NCBI GenBank assembly: GCA_016207285.1
Contig: JACQPW010000100.1
Location: 1-7,992, forward strand
DNA length: 7,992 nt
Direction: 5' to 3'
From: Candidatus Kerfeldbacteria bacterium
GTDB lineage: Bacteria > Patescibacteriota > Patescibacteriia > UBA9570
Below the pieces are notes generated by a model that saw nothing but the letters and a program-made list of their open reading frames with translations, made no database searches and had not been told where the DNA came from. This document shows, piece after piece, positions 1 to 6,819 of the stretch (its first letter is position 1; each line of letters starts with the position of its first letter). The position numbers were made by a program, and so were the translations under genes.

Positions 1-21
1 ACTCTATACTGAGTGCAGAAT

Positions 22-1200
22 ATGCGGATTCTATTGATCAATAAATTCTTTTATCGCCGGCGCGGGGCTGAAACCTACTTGTTTGATTTGAAAGCCTTAT
101 TGGAGCGTAATGGCCATGAAGTAGCAGTGTTTTCAATGGTTCATCCAGAGAACGAGCCATCACCCTGGAATCAGTATTTTGTTTCCTCAGTTGACTACAG
201 CAATAAAAACATTAAAGCCGCCGCCAGGATGTTTTGGAGTCGGGAAGCACAGCGCAAACTGGATGCCTTGCTCGATGTGTTTCAACCAGATATTGCCCAC
301 ATCCAAAATATTTACCATCAGCTTAGTCCATCAATTTTAACCACTTTAAAAAAACGCCATATCCCAATTGTCTTGACGTTGCACGACTACAAATTGATTT
401 GCCCCAACTATGAGATGTATACCGAGCAGGCCGTCTGTATGCGTTGCAAAGGGCATCGTTACTACAATGCGGTGCTTCATAATTGTTTGAAAGGTTCCAA
501 AGCGTTGAGTGCCTTAGCGATGTTAGAAATGTATCTGCATAAAAGCATGCAAGTGTATGAGAAAAATGTTGATTGTTTTGTGAGTCCGTCACAGTTTTTA
601 AAACAACAATTAATCGATTGGAGAGAACGTGTTAAACGCATTGAGGTGTTACCAAATTTCATTGCATCACCACCCGTCTTAACCGATCTTGGACACGACG
701 TCTTCTACGCTGGTTCCCTCACCGCCATCAAAGGAGTTGACTTACTACTTGACAATTTTCGTGAAAACCAGTACGGTTGCCGGTTACTTTTGGCTGGCAG
801 CGGTCCGTTGCAGGCTGAAAGTAATGATTCAATACAGTTTCTTGGACAGTTGAATAAAGAGCAACTAGCCAATCGGATGCGGCAAAGTAGAGTGGTCGTA
901 GTGTCCTCTCGTCACCATGAAAACTTCCCGTATACTGTGCTCGAGGCCTTTGCCGCTGGTAAACCAGTGATTGGCAGTAGGCGCGGTGGTATTCCGGAAC
1001 TAGTCCAGGATGGTAAAACCGGTTGGCTATTTGAGCCTACTAAACCAGCTAGTCTCACCGCCGCCCTCACCCAGGCCTTAGCCGATGATCAACGTATAGT
1101 CACCTATGGTCACAATGCTTATCAATTAGCCACCACGCAGTATACTCCAGACAAACATTATGAAGCGCTACTGTCTATTTATCAGTCTCTTATTGCTTAG
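22..1200 (+). CDS. GT4-family glycosyltransferase with four-cysteine insert
   Basis: Predicted retaining glycosyltransferase with a GT-B fold, moving a sugar from a nucleotide donor to a growing surface glycan at the cytoplasmic face of the membrane. The 392-residue length is normal for GT4. The N-terminal Rossmann half starts MRILLINKFFYRRRGAETY, with the acceptor-side glycine loop. The C-terminal half has FYAGSLTAIKGVD (about 228-240, donor-phosphate lysine K237) and the E-x7-E motif at E300/E308, followed by EAFAAGKPVIGSRRGGIPELV. Residues 127-155 hold C-x11-C-x2-C-x12-C after HDYKLI, a pattern I recall from a GT4 subgroup and possibly metal-binding. I chose ATG 22 because MRILLI begins the first beta strand; GTG 13, directly after a TGA at 10-12 that may end an unseen upstream gene, is the alternative. 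There is no clear Shine-Dalgarno. The 3' end overlaps the next gene by 41 bases. Donor and acceptor cannot be told from sequence. Confidence 0.93.
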   Translation: MRILLINKFFYRRRGAETYLFDLKALLERNGHEVAVFSMVHPENEPSPWNQYFVSSVDYSNKNIKAAARMFWSREAQRKLDALLDVFQPDIAHIQNIYHQLSPSILTTLKKRHIPIVLTLHDYKLICPNYEMYTEQAVCMRCKGHRYYNAVLHNCLKGSKALSALAMLEMYLHKSMQVYEKNVDCFVSPSQFLKQQLIDWRERVKRIEVLPNFIASPPVLTDLGHDVFYAGSLTAIKGVDLLLDNFRENQYGCRLLLAGSGPLQAESNDSIQFLGQLNKEQLANRMRQSRVVVVSSRHHENFPYTVLEAFAAGKPVIGSRRGGIPELVQDGKTGWLFEPTKPASLTAALTQALADDQRIVTYGHNAYQLATTQYTPDKHYEALLSIYQSLIA

Positions 1201-1219
1201 CCCTAGTGTAGGGCTAGCA
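1160..1219 (+). other. Signal peptide coding segment
   Basis: Twenty codons encode a short basic n-region (MKR), a leucine-rich hydrophobic core and a polar S-P-S-V-G-L-A end, giving a Sec-type signal with probable signal peptidase I cleavage after Ala20. A lipobox is not apparent, since the only cysteine (C5) precedes the core. The first 41 bases also encode the end of the upstream glycosyltransferase in another frame. Confidence 0.75.
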
Positions 1220-3157
1220 GTGAACTTGCCCGATGCGTATCCGCGCTTGGGTAACTATTTTTTAGATCCGGATATTTCCGATAGTGAAGCCACCGAGTTA
1301 GCGCAATGGGATATTGTGGTACTGGGTTTAGAAACGCATTATACTAGCCCGCAAGCTTTTGAGATCATGAAAGCCGCTAATCCGGATATTATTCTTTTGG
1401 CGTATGTCACCAGTGAAGAAGTTCCGGAAAAACATCTGGAGGAGACAGATACCAACAGCCCAATCTATAAATTGTATAACCAGCTGAACAGCAATGATGA
1501 TCTGTTCTTAAAAAATACCAGTGGCGACTACCTCAATTTCTATCCGGATACGCGTTTAATCAATGTCACCACCGAGTGGAAGAAACTATTACCAAAATTC
1601 ATGACGAAGCAGATTATTCAAGCAGATCCAAAAGATTGGGATGGGATTTTTTATGACAATTGTTTCAATGATATTTCTTGGGTTGATGACCAGGTGGATG
1701 TGAACCAAGACGGTGAGGCAGATTTTTGGAAAACGGCTGATGCCCAATGGAAAACGGGTATGACCAAGATGATGAAGCAAACCCGGCAGCGTAATCCGAA
1801 TAAAGTGATCATCTGCAACAGTAATGGCGATTTTTATACCTACATTAATGGGCGCTTAATTGAAGCTTTCCCATCCAGCTTTGACGGTGGTTGGGTGGGA
1901 TCAATGGAGAAATACTATGACGTTCTGGAGGCTGCCACCAATCCCAGTGTTGTGATTGTGAACACGGTGGCCAATTCAGCTGATGCCAGTAATTACCAAC
2001 TGATGCGTTATAACCTCACTTCTACGTTGATGGGGGATGGCTTTGCTAGTTTTGACCAATCAGTCGATCAACACCATGCCTTGTGGTGGTATGATGAATA
2101 TAGTGTTGCCTTGGGCGCACCGCTCAACGGACCCTATAATGTTTCCTCCAATGCTGGGCCCGATGATTGGAGTAAAGGTGTCTGGCGCCGTAATTTTGAT
2201 CGTGGCATCGTACTGGTGAATTCATCGTCCGAAGATAAACGGGTTATATTAGAAGATGGTTTTGAAAAAATACTAGGTACTCAAGATACGGATCTGAATG
2301 ATGGTACCGTTGTGGGTAGTGTGAAGATACCAGCCCATGATGGAATTATTTTGCAAGGTCGGATTGCTCAGGTCGTCGATGATCCGTACATCAACGGCAC
2401 CTTTGCTAAAGTACTATCGGCTCGTGGTAAGCAGTTGCGCAGTAGTTTTTTTACCTACAACTCGGCTTATAATGGTAGTGATACGGTGGTTCAGGTTCCC
2501 GAAATAGATACGGAAGTAGTGGCTGGTAGTACGTACGTGACGGTGTATAAAAATGGTACCCAAGTAGCCCAGTTTGCTCCCTATGGTACTAGCTTTACGG
2601 GTGGGGTGAATATCGCGGTGGAGCGCTTGGAAGGAGATCACAAAGGTTATCGTATCGTCACTGGTACACAGTCGGGCGGCGCGCAGGTGCGGATTTTTTC
2701 TAGCCGTGGTCAATTGGTGAATACCGGCTGTTTTCCCTATGGCACGGATTTTCGTGGTGGTGTGAATGTAGCGGTCGCTGACGTACTACCGAATAAAGCC
2801 GGTAAAGAGATCGTCGTCGGTGCCGGCCAAGGTGGTGGTCCACAAGTGCTGGTCTTGAACAAGCACTGCAAACCGACTGGTCAGAGTTGGTTCGCCTATA
2901 GCAGCAGCTTACGCACGGGTGTGTGGGTAGCGGCTGGCGATGTGAATAATGATGGTAAAGATGATATAGTGACGATACCGGGTGCCGGATCAGCTCCGTA
3001 TGTGCGGGTATTTACTGGTCGTGGTCACGAGCAATCACCCGGCTTTTACGCTTTTTCGAAATCAAATACCAGCGGTGCTCAAGTGGCGGTGAGCGATGTG
3101 GATGGTGACGGTGATAACGAGCTGATTGTGATGTCATTTGCCATTTTTAATGAATAA
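1160..3157 (+). CDS. Exported glycoside-hydrolase-like TIM-barrel protein with FG-GAP-type repeats
   Basis: A 665-residue predicted secreted protein. Residues 1-20 form a signal peptide (MKRY, then CLFISLLLL, cleavage probably after VGLA). This supports ATG 1160, although it lies 41 bases inside the preceding gene. Residues about 25-400 resemble the hypothetical glycosyl hydrolase family GHL15: DIVVLGLETHYTS, ADPKDWDGIFYDN (D161 and D166) and later GRLIEAFPSSF (E235). Asp and Glu at such strand ends are the likely catalytic pair. A D-x-N-x-D-G-x-x-D loop at 180-188 could bind calcium. From about 430 come beta-propeller-like repeats of roughly 52 residues; the last stops shortly after its metal loop. 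No cell-wall anchor signal or C-terminal membrane segment is seen. The next gene starts 2 bases later and encodes a membrane-anchored Ig-like protein. Inferred role: cleaving, remodelling or binding the glycan made by the neighbouring transferases. The barrel call is fairly firm; substrate and activity are unknown. Confidence 0.88.
   Translation: MKRYCLFISLLLLSPSVGLAVNLPDAYPRLGNYFLDPDISDSEATELAQWDIVVLGLETHYTSPQAFEIMKAANPDIILLAYVTSEEVPEKHLEETDTNSPIYKLYNQLNSNDDLFLKNTSGDYLNFYPDTRLINVTTEWKKLLPKFMTKQIIQADPKDWDGIFYDNCFNDISWVDDQVDVNQDGEADFWKTADAQWKTGMTKMMKQTRQRNPNKVIICNSNGDFYTYINGRLIEAFPSSFDGGWVGSMEKYYDVLEAATNPSVVIVNTVANSADASNYQLMRYNLTSTLMGDGFASFDQSVDQHHALWWYDEYSVALGAPLNGPYNVSSNAGPDDWSKGVWRRNFDRGIVLVNSSSEDKRVILEDGFEKILGTQDTDLNDGTVVGSVKIPAHDGIILQGRIAQVVDDPYINGTFAKVLSARGKQLRSSFFTYNSAYNGSDTVVQVPEIDTEVVAGSTYVTVYKNGTQVAQFAPYGTSFTGGVNIAVERLEGDHKGYRIVTGTQSGGAQVRIFSSRGQLVNTGCFPYGTDFRGGVNVAVADVLPNKAGKEIVVGAGQGGGPQVLVLNKHCKPTGQSWFAYSSSLRTGVWVAAGDVNNDGKDDIVTIPGAGSAPYVRVFTGRGHEQSPGFYAFSKSNTSGAQVAVSDVDGDGDNELIVMSFAIFNE
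1198..1216 (+). promoter_or_regulatory. Perfect hairpin starting at a stop codon, inside the signal-peptide codons
   Basis: TAGCCCTA (1198-1205) and TAGGGCTA (1209-1216) are exact reverse complements separated by GTG, giving an 8-bp stem and 3-base loop. The first three bases are the TAG stop of the upstream glycosyltransferase. The rest lies in codons 13-19 of the exported protein. No run of T follows, so it is not a standard intrinsic terminator. It could slow ribosomes or affect message stability; any function is inferred. Confidence 0.4.
2573..3154 (+). repeat. FG-GAP-type repeats (about 52 residues each) within the exported protein
   Basis: Repeat units start near residues 472 (FAPYGTSFTGGVNIAV), 524 (CFPYGTDFRGGVNVAV), 577 (WFAYSSSLRTGVWVAAGDV) and 629 (FYAFSKSNTSGAQVAVSDV). 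Units one to three each continue into a G-rich turn and a strand like PQVLVL or YVRVF. Only the last two keep the acidic metal loops (DVNNDG at 594, DVDGDG at 646). The fourth unit is cut after ELIVM, leaving half a repeat at the C-terminus. A more degenerate unit may begin near residue 430 (FFTYNSAYNGS). Such repeats usually form a beta-propeller used for binding. Confidence 0.75.
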
Positions 3158-3159
3158 CT

Positions 3160-4791
3160 ATGTGGATTAAACACGTCACAAAAAAAACTGGACACATTCT
3201 CTTTCCATATCTCTGGCACTATTTTACTGATGAGTATAAGGATCGGATGCATCATTTGGTGATTGATACCTTATTGTCGTTTGTCATTTTGGGCTTACTC
3301 GGTAGTAACATTGTGCTAGGAGCATGGTTTTACTTATTCTCGATTCAACCTGATGTACAGGTCACGATCACAGCACCAGATGTAGTGATTAGTGGTGAAC
3401 CCATGACTTTAGATACTGCCATTGTGGTGGGCAATAAAACGATCAGCGCGGTGGATGCTAAGCTAGTTGTGCCCAGTGGATTTGCCGTTGATTCGCCACT
3501 CGAGTACAACTGGGAACGTTTAGCAGCGCACCAGACTCAAACGATCAGTACGACGGGGCGGTTTACCGGCAATGTTAAACAAACGTACCGAGCTATCGTC
3601 TTATACAGTTACCACTATTATGGTCAAAGTTTTTCTGATTCGACAACAGTTGAATTTGAAGTGGATGCGTCGAGCCTAGAAGTGGTTGCCCATACCCCTG
3701 ACCAGATTTTAAATCACGAATCCTTTACGTGGACAGTGGAGTATTTTAATAGTGCACACATTGAACGCTCCCAGGTGTGTATTCAACTGGATATTCCGGA
3801 CGCCTTTGCACTTGAATCTAGTTCAGTGCCCATCAGTGAGAGTGGGCAAGTTAATATAGATGCTGTACCGGCTCAAACTGGTGGTACAATCAGTATTACC
3901 GGTTCTTTTAGTAATGCAATTGGTGAGGGCAAACAAGTGATTGGTGTGGTCGGGGTTGATCAATGTACCACTGCCGCCTGGCGGCAAGTGAGTGTGCAGC
4001 AGCCGTTGGAAGTGTTAACCCCGCGCTTGCAGATCAGCACGGCTGGACCCAGTATTGCCAACGTTGGTGATCGTTTACTGTATACAGTGACGTACACTAA
4101 TAGTGGTGATGTGACCTTAGAGAATATCGCTACTACGGTCGTGATTACGGGAGGAGAAACATTGTATTGGACGGACGCTAGTTTAGCGGCTGGTGAACGG
4201 CGCACTAAAACGTTTACGCTGAATACGGTGAACAGCAGTACACGGCAAAAAAATCTGACGACTGGTTATAGTGTTTCTGCGGTAGCAACGATTGCCGGTA
4301 TTGGCGTGCGCACGTACACACCGACCGTCAGTTATCAAACCAAGTTTAATTCTACGTTAGCTGTGAGCCAAGTAGCGCGTTATGATTTAGGGTATGGTCC
4401 GCATCCACTCAAAGCTTGGGAAATTACCGCTGTGCGCGTCTTTTGGGAAGTGGAAGATTTTACAAATGATTTATCAAACGTAACGCTCCAAGCAACGTTA
4501 CCGGCGCAAGTAGAATGGACAGGACATGCAGCCGTTACCGAAGGTGGAGCCATGGCCTACGATCCAGCCACGCGCACCGTTACCTGGCACAGCAGTAGTG
4601 TACCAAGTTGGTCCCACGCCCAGGGTGCCAGTTTTGAAGTGCGCGTCTTTCCCAATAGCGACCAAGTGGGTAAACAGATTAACATTACCAATGACTTGGT
4701 TTTTTCAGCGCGGGATAGCTTTACGGGAGTAGTACTCAAACGCTTTGCAGGCGCCCTGCGCACCGATCAGGTAATCCAAGCAGAAGAATGA
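3160..4791 (+). CDS. Single-pass membrane protein with Ig-like/DUF11-like extracellular domains
   Basis: A 543-residue protein of unknown function. Residues 1-37 are basic and probably cytoplasmic; one membrane helix spans about 38-61 (LLSFVILGLLGSNIVLGAWF). The remainder, rich in Thr, Ser and Val, should lie outside. It divides into about four beta-sandwich domains, roughly 62-170, 171-283, 284-395 and 396-535. The third is the clearest DUF11-like one (PRLQISTAGPSIANVGDRLLYTVTYTNSGDV in two parts around residues 289-318). The only two cysteines, C207 and C269, both lie in domain 2 and could form a disulfide. It starts 2 bases after the secreted hydrolase-like gene without a Shine-Dalgarno and ends in an ATGA overlap with the GT2 gene, so translation is probably coupled on both sides. 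Inferred role: a surface scaffold or glycan-contacting anchor acting with the preceding secreted protein. A transport or assembly function cannot be excluded. Confidence 0.85.
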   Translation: MWIKHVTKKTGHILFPYLWHYFTDEYKDRMHHLVIDTLLSFVILGLLGSNIVLGAWFYLFSIQPDVQVTITAPDVVISGEPMTLDTAIVVGNKTISAVDAKLVVPSGFAVDSPLEYNWERLAAHQTQTISTTGRFTGNVKQTYRAIVLYSYHYYGQSFSDSTTVEFEVDASSLEVVAHTPDQILNHESFTWTVEYFNSAHIERSQVCIQLDIPDAFALESSSVPISESGQVNIDAVPAQTGGTISITGSFSNAIGEGKQVIGVVGVDQCTTAAWRQVSVQQPLEVLTPRLQISTAGPSIANVGDRLLYTVTYTNSGDVTLENIATTVVITGGETLYWTDASLAAGERRTKTFTLNTVNSSTRQKNLTTGYSVSAVATIAGIGVRTYTPTVSYQTKFNSTLAVSQVARYDLGYGPHPLKAWEITAVRVFWEVEDFTNDLSNVTLQATLPAQVEWTGHAAVTEGGAMAYDPATRTVTWHSSSVPSWSHAQGASFEVRVFPNSDQVGKQINITNDLVFSARDSFTGVVLKRFAGALRTDQVIQAEE

Positions 4792-5636
4792 AGGTAGCGT
4801 GTGTCATTGTAACGAAAGATCGCCCGGATGATTTACGGCGTTGTTTAACCAGTATTCAAAGCCAAACTGTCCCTTGCGCATGTGTAGTGGTGGATGGTAG
4901 TACGACAGCGCAAACAGTCGTAGCCCAATTTGGGTACCAGTATTATCAGTCTGCTCCTGGGATTACCAAACAGCGCAATGTAGCTCGTACGCACATCTCC
5001 AATGATACAGAGGTTGTGATCTATTGTGATGATGATACGGTATTACCTCCCGATACCGTGGTTAACGTAGTGGCGGCGTTTGCGGATGGGTCAGTCAGCG
5101 GGGTGACTGGGCAGGTTATCGGAGAGCCAGTTTTTGGATTAGCGAAAAAAATCATCGGTACAATCACTGGTACCTATACAACCAAACCATATGGTTTGTC
5201 GTGTGGTCTGTTTAACATTATTAATCCCATCAAAACTAAAGTATCAGCCCAGTGGTTACCGGGAGCCTTTATGTGTTACCGCTGGTCTGCAGTCAAAACG
5301 CTAGCTTTTGATGAGTGGTTTTCTGGATACAGCCTGGGTGAGGACTTTGATTTTAGTTACCGCGTAGGGCAGCACGGTAAGTTAGTTGCTGACCCCAAGA
5401 TTGTGGTGGAACATCATCACTCCGCCCTGAACCGTAATTGGGAGCAATTTGGCTATATGCGCATTAAAAACCGCCAATATTTACGGCTAAAATACTGGCC
5501 AAAACAGCCTTATTATTGGCTGGGCATGTGGTGGGCTAACCTCTGGCTGGTGGCTCTGAATAGCCTACGTGGGCTGTGCTCCCAGCGTTATCGGGCTGAA
5601 TTAAAGGGGTTATTGCGTGGGATCTTGACAAAATAG
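4788..5636 (+). CDS. GT2-family glycosyltransferase
   Basis: Predicted inverting GT-A glycosyltransferase of 282 residues, acting at the cytoplasmic face. MKVACVIVTKDRPDDLRRCL is the typical first strand and nucleotide-binding start. VVVDGSTT follows at about 33-40, CDDDT holds the metal-binding acidic motif (D81-D83), LPGAFMCYR lies at about 157-164, and GEDFDFSYR supplies the E185/D186 catalytic-type pair. VEHHHS at about 207-212 resembles the late histidine motif of this family. The C-terminal stretch 240-262 is aromatic and hydrophobic (PYYWLGMWWANLWLVAL) and may sit on the membrane. It is not a GtrB/DPM-type enzyme with a two-helix membrane tail. The ATG overlaps the preceding TGA by four bases, implying translational coupling; AGAAGA just upstream is only a weak ribosome site. 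The donor sugar is unknown. Confidence 0.92.
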   Translation: MKVACVIVTKDRPDDLRRCLTSIQSQTVPCACVVVDGSTTAQTVVAQFGYQYYQSAPGITKQRNVARTHISNDTEVVIYCDDDTVLPPDTVVNVVAAFADGSVSGVTGQVIGEPVFGLAKKIIGTITGTYTTKPYGLSCGLFNIINPIKTKVSAQWLPGAFMCYRWSAVKTLAFDEWFSGYSLGEDFDFSYRVGQHGKLVADPKIVVEHHHSALNRNWEQFGYMRIKNRQYLRLKYWPKQPYYWLGMWWANLWLVALNSLRGLCSQRYRAELKGLLRGILTK

Positions 5637-5638
5637 GG

Positions 5639-5663
5639 ATAACGCGCTAAGATTGCGCGTTAT
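5639..5663 (+). promoter_or_regulatory. Perfect 9-bp hairpin covering the start codon of the second GT4 gene
   Basis: ATAACGCGC (5639-5647) and GCGCGTTAT (5655-5663) are exact reverse complements around a 7-base loop (TAAGATT). It fills nearly the whole 25-base gap between the GT2 stop at 5634-5636 and the next ATG, and pairs the A and T of that ATG. The GC-rich core should be stable in RNA. AGGG (5635-5638) lies just 5' of the stem. No T-run follows, arguing against an intrinsic terminator. A translational control element or a protein-binding site is possible; the role is inferred. Confidence 0.5.
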
Positions 5664-6819
5664 GAAAATAACTCTGATTGGACAAAAAGGTATCCCCACA
5701 CTGGCCGGAGGTGTAGAACGGCACGTGGAAGAGTTAGCTGTGCGCTTAGCCAAACAGCCTGATACTGATGTGGTGGTGTATACCCGTCCATGGTATACCG
5801 CTAAAACAATTACCCATTATAAGGGCGTGCGCTTGGTGAGTTTACCGACCCTCTATAGCAAACATTTAGATGCGATCAGTCATACGTTTTTAGCGATTAT
5901 GCATGCAACCCTGATTGAGCGTGCCGACATCATTCATATTCATGCCGTTGGACCAGCTTTATTTACCTGGTTAGCGCGTTTACTGCGTCCGAAAGCGCGG
6001 GTGCTGGTGACGTTCCATTGTATTGATCGTCAACATCAGAAGTGGGGTCTGTTTGCTAAATTCATGTTATGGATTGGTGAATGGTCAGCCATGCAGTTTG
6101 CCCATGAAGTGATTGCAGTGTCGAATACCTTAAAACAGTACGCCTACGAATCCTATAGCCGCGTCGTACGTTATATTCCAAACGGAGCCAATCTGGGCCA
6201 GTATCTACCGCCTAGTATTATTGCGCAGCAATTTGGCTTGGAAAAAAACGGTTACATTCTGATGGTATCGCGCTTGGTGCGGCATAAAGGGGCCCACCAT
6301 TTGATCAAAGCCTATCAACAATTACAGACGACTAAACCATTAGTGATTGTGGGTGAATCGGCTTTTACGGATGACTATACTCAGGAGATTAAGCGCTTAG
6401 CCGCTAATGATCAGCGTATTATCTTCACTGGCTTACAAACTGGTAAAGCCTTACAAGAACTATTTTCAAATGCCTATTGCTTTGTGTTGCCGTCGGAATC
6501 AGAAGGGTTACCGATTGTGTTACTAGAAGCAGGTAGTTACGGTAAAGCCTTAGTGGCCAGTGATATTCCAGCTAATCGTGAAGTGGTCAATGGAGCTGGT
6601 ATTCTGGTGCCGGTCGCGAACGTTACCGCTTTACAGGCGGCTTTGCAGAATATCTTGGCTGATCCTGAGTTAGCACAAACCTTAGGCGAACGCGCTCGTA
6701 GTTTAGTGCAGAAGCAGTACTTGTGGGATAACGTGGCTGCGGACACCTACCAGTTGTATCAAGAACAATTCCAGTGCTACACTGGACAGCGTGCCTACCA
6801 ACCTGCAGCAATTCATTAA
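5662..6819 (+). CDS. GT4-family glycosyltransferase
   Basis: Second GT-B retaining glycosyltransferase, 385 residues from ATG 5662. An upstream in-frame TTG at 5653 would add only MRV and lies inside a hairpin, so ATG is preferred. The start MKITLIGQKGIPTLAGGVER, with the GG-V-E-R acceptor-loop motif, resembles the DUF1972-type rhamnosyl/galactosyl GT4 group. IIHIHAVGPAL and VLVTFHCIDR follow in the N-terminal domain. The C-terminal domain has MVSRLVRHKG (R204 and K209 contacting the donor diphosphate) and SESEGLPIVLLEA with E-x7-E at E281/E289. It shares only general family features with the first GT4 gene of the window and lacks its cysteine cluster, so the two probably add different linkages. 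The last 29 bases overlap the GtrA gene, and the tail after about residue 370 is probably not part of the core fold. Sugar specificity cannot be assigned. Confidence 0.93.
   Translation: MKITLIGQKGIPTLAGGVERHVEELAVRLAKQPDTDVVVYTRPWYTAKTITHYKGVRLVSLPTLYSKHLDAISHTFLAIMHATLIERADIIHIHAVGPALFTWLARLLRPKARVLVTFHCIDRQHQKWGLFAKFMLWIGEWSAMQFAHEVIAVSNTLKQYAYESYSRVVRYIPNGANLGQYLPPSIIAQQFGLEKNGYILMVSRLVRHKGAHHLIKAYQQLQTTKPLVIVGESAFTDDYTQEIKRLAANDQRIIFTGLQTGKALQELFSNAYCFVLPSESEGLPIVLLEAGSYGKALVASDIPANREVVNGAGILVPVANVTALQAALQNILADPELAQTLGERARSLVQKQYLWDNVAADTYQLYQEQFQCYTGQRAYQPAAIH
6770..6786 (+). promoter_or_regulatory. Compact hairpin directly upstream of the GtrA start codon
   Basis: TCCAGTG (6770-6776) and CACTGGA (6780-6786) are exact reverse complements with a 3-base CTA loop. 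The stem ends four bases before the GTG start at 6791 and contains the only GGA that could act as a ribosome site. It lies in the last codons of the preceding GT4 gene, so ribosomes finishing that gene would melt it. This suits translational coupling, but the stem is short and chance is possible. Confidence 0.35.

Noticed and set aside
13..21. GTG at 13 as start of the first glycosyltransferase, abutting a TGA at 10-12
   Set aside because: MRILLI from ATG 22 begins exactly at the first Rossmann strand. The GTG would add only three residues; it is kept as an alternative because stop-start contact with an unseen upstream gene is possible.
32..43. Perfect 12-base palindrome TATTGATCAATA near the start of the first gene
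   Set aside because: It lies inside codons for conserved strand residues (LLINK) and has no spacer or accompanying promoter, so chance is the simpler explanation.
2037..2219. Forward open frame of 60 codons in another frame of the hydrolase-like gene
   Set aside because: It is fully contained in a gene with clear domain evidence, and it shows no recognisable motif.
2460..2475. TATAAT-like -10 boxes inside genes (for example near 2468, 2135 and 7457)
   Set aside because: TATAAT is readily produced by Tyr-Asn codons in this base composition, and I see no convincing -35 element or nearby gene start.
2414..2713. Reverse-strand open frame of 99 codons
   Set aside because: It is antisense to the propeller repeats; its length follows from the repeated Gly/Thr/Val codons on the other strand, and no motif is seen.
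5653..5661. TTG at 5653 as the start of the second GT4 gene
   Set aside because: It adds only MRV before the family-typical MKITLIG, and sits at the loop-stem boundary of a hairpin with no ribosome site.
5639..5663. The hairpin before the second GT4 gene as an intrinsic terminator
   Set aside because: The stem is GC-rich, but no T-run follows; the next bases are ATGAAAATAAC, which is coding sequence.
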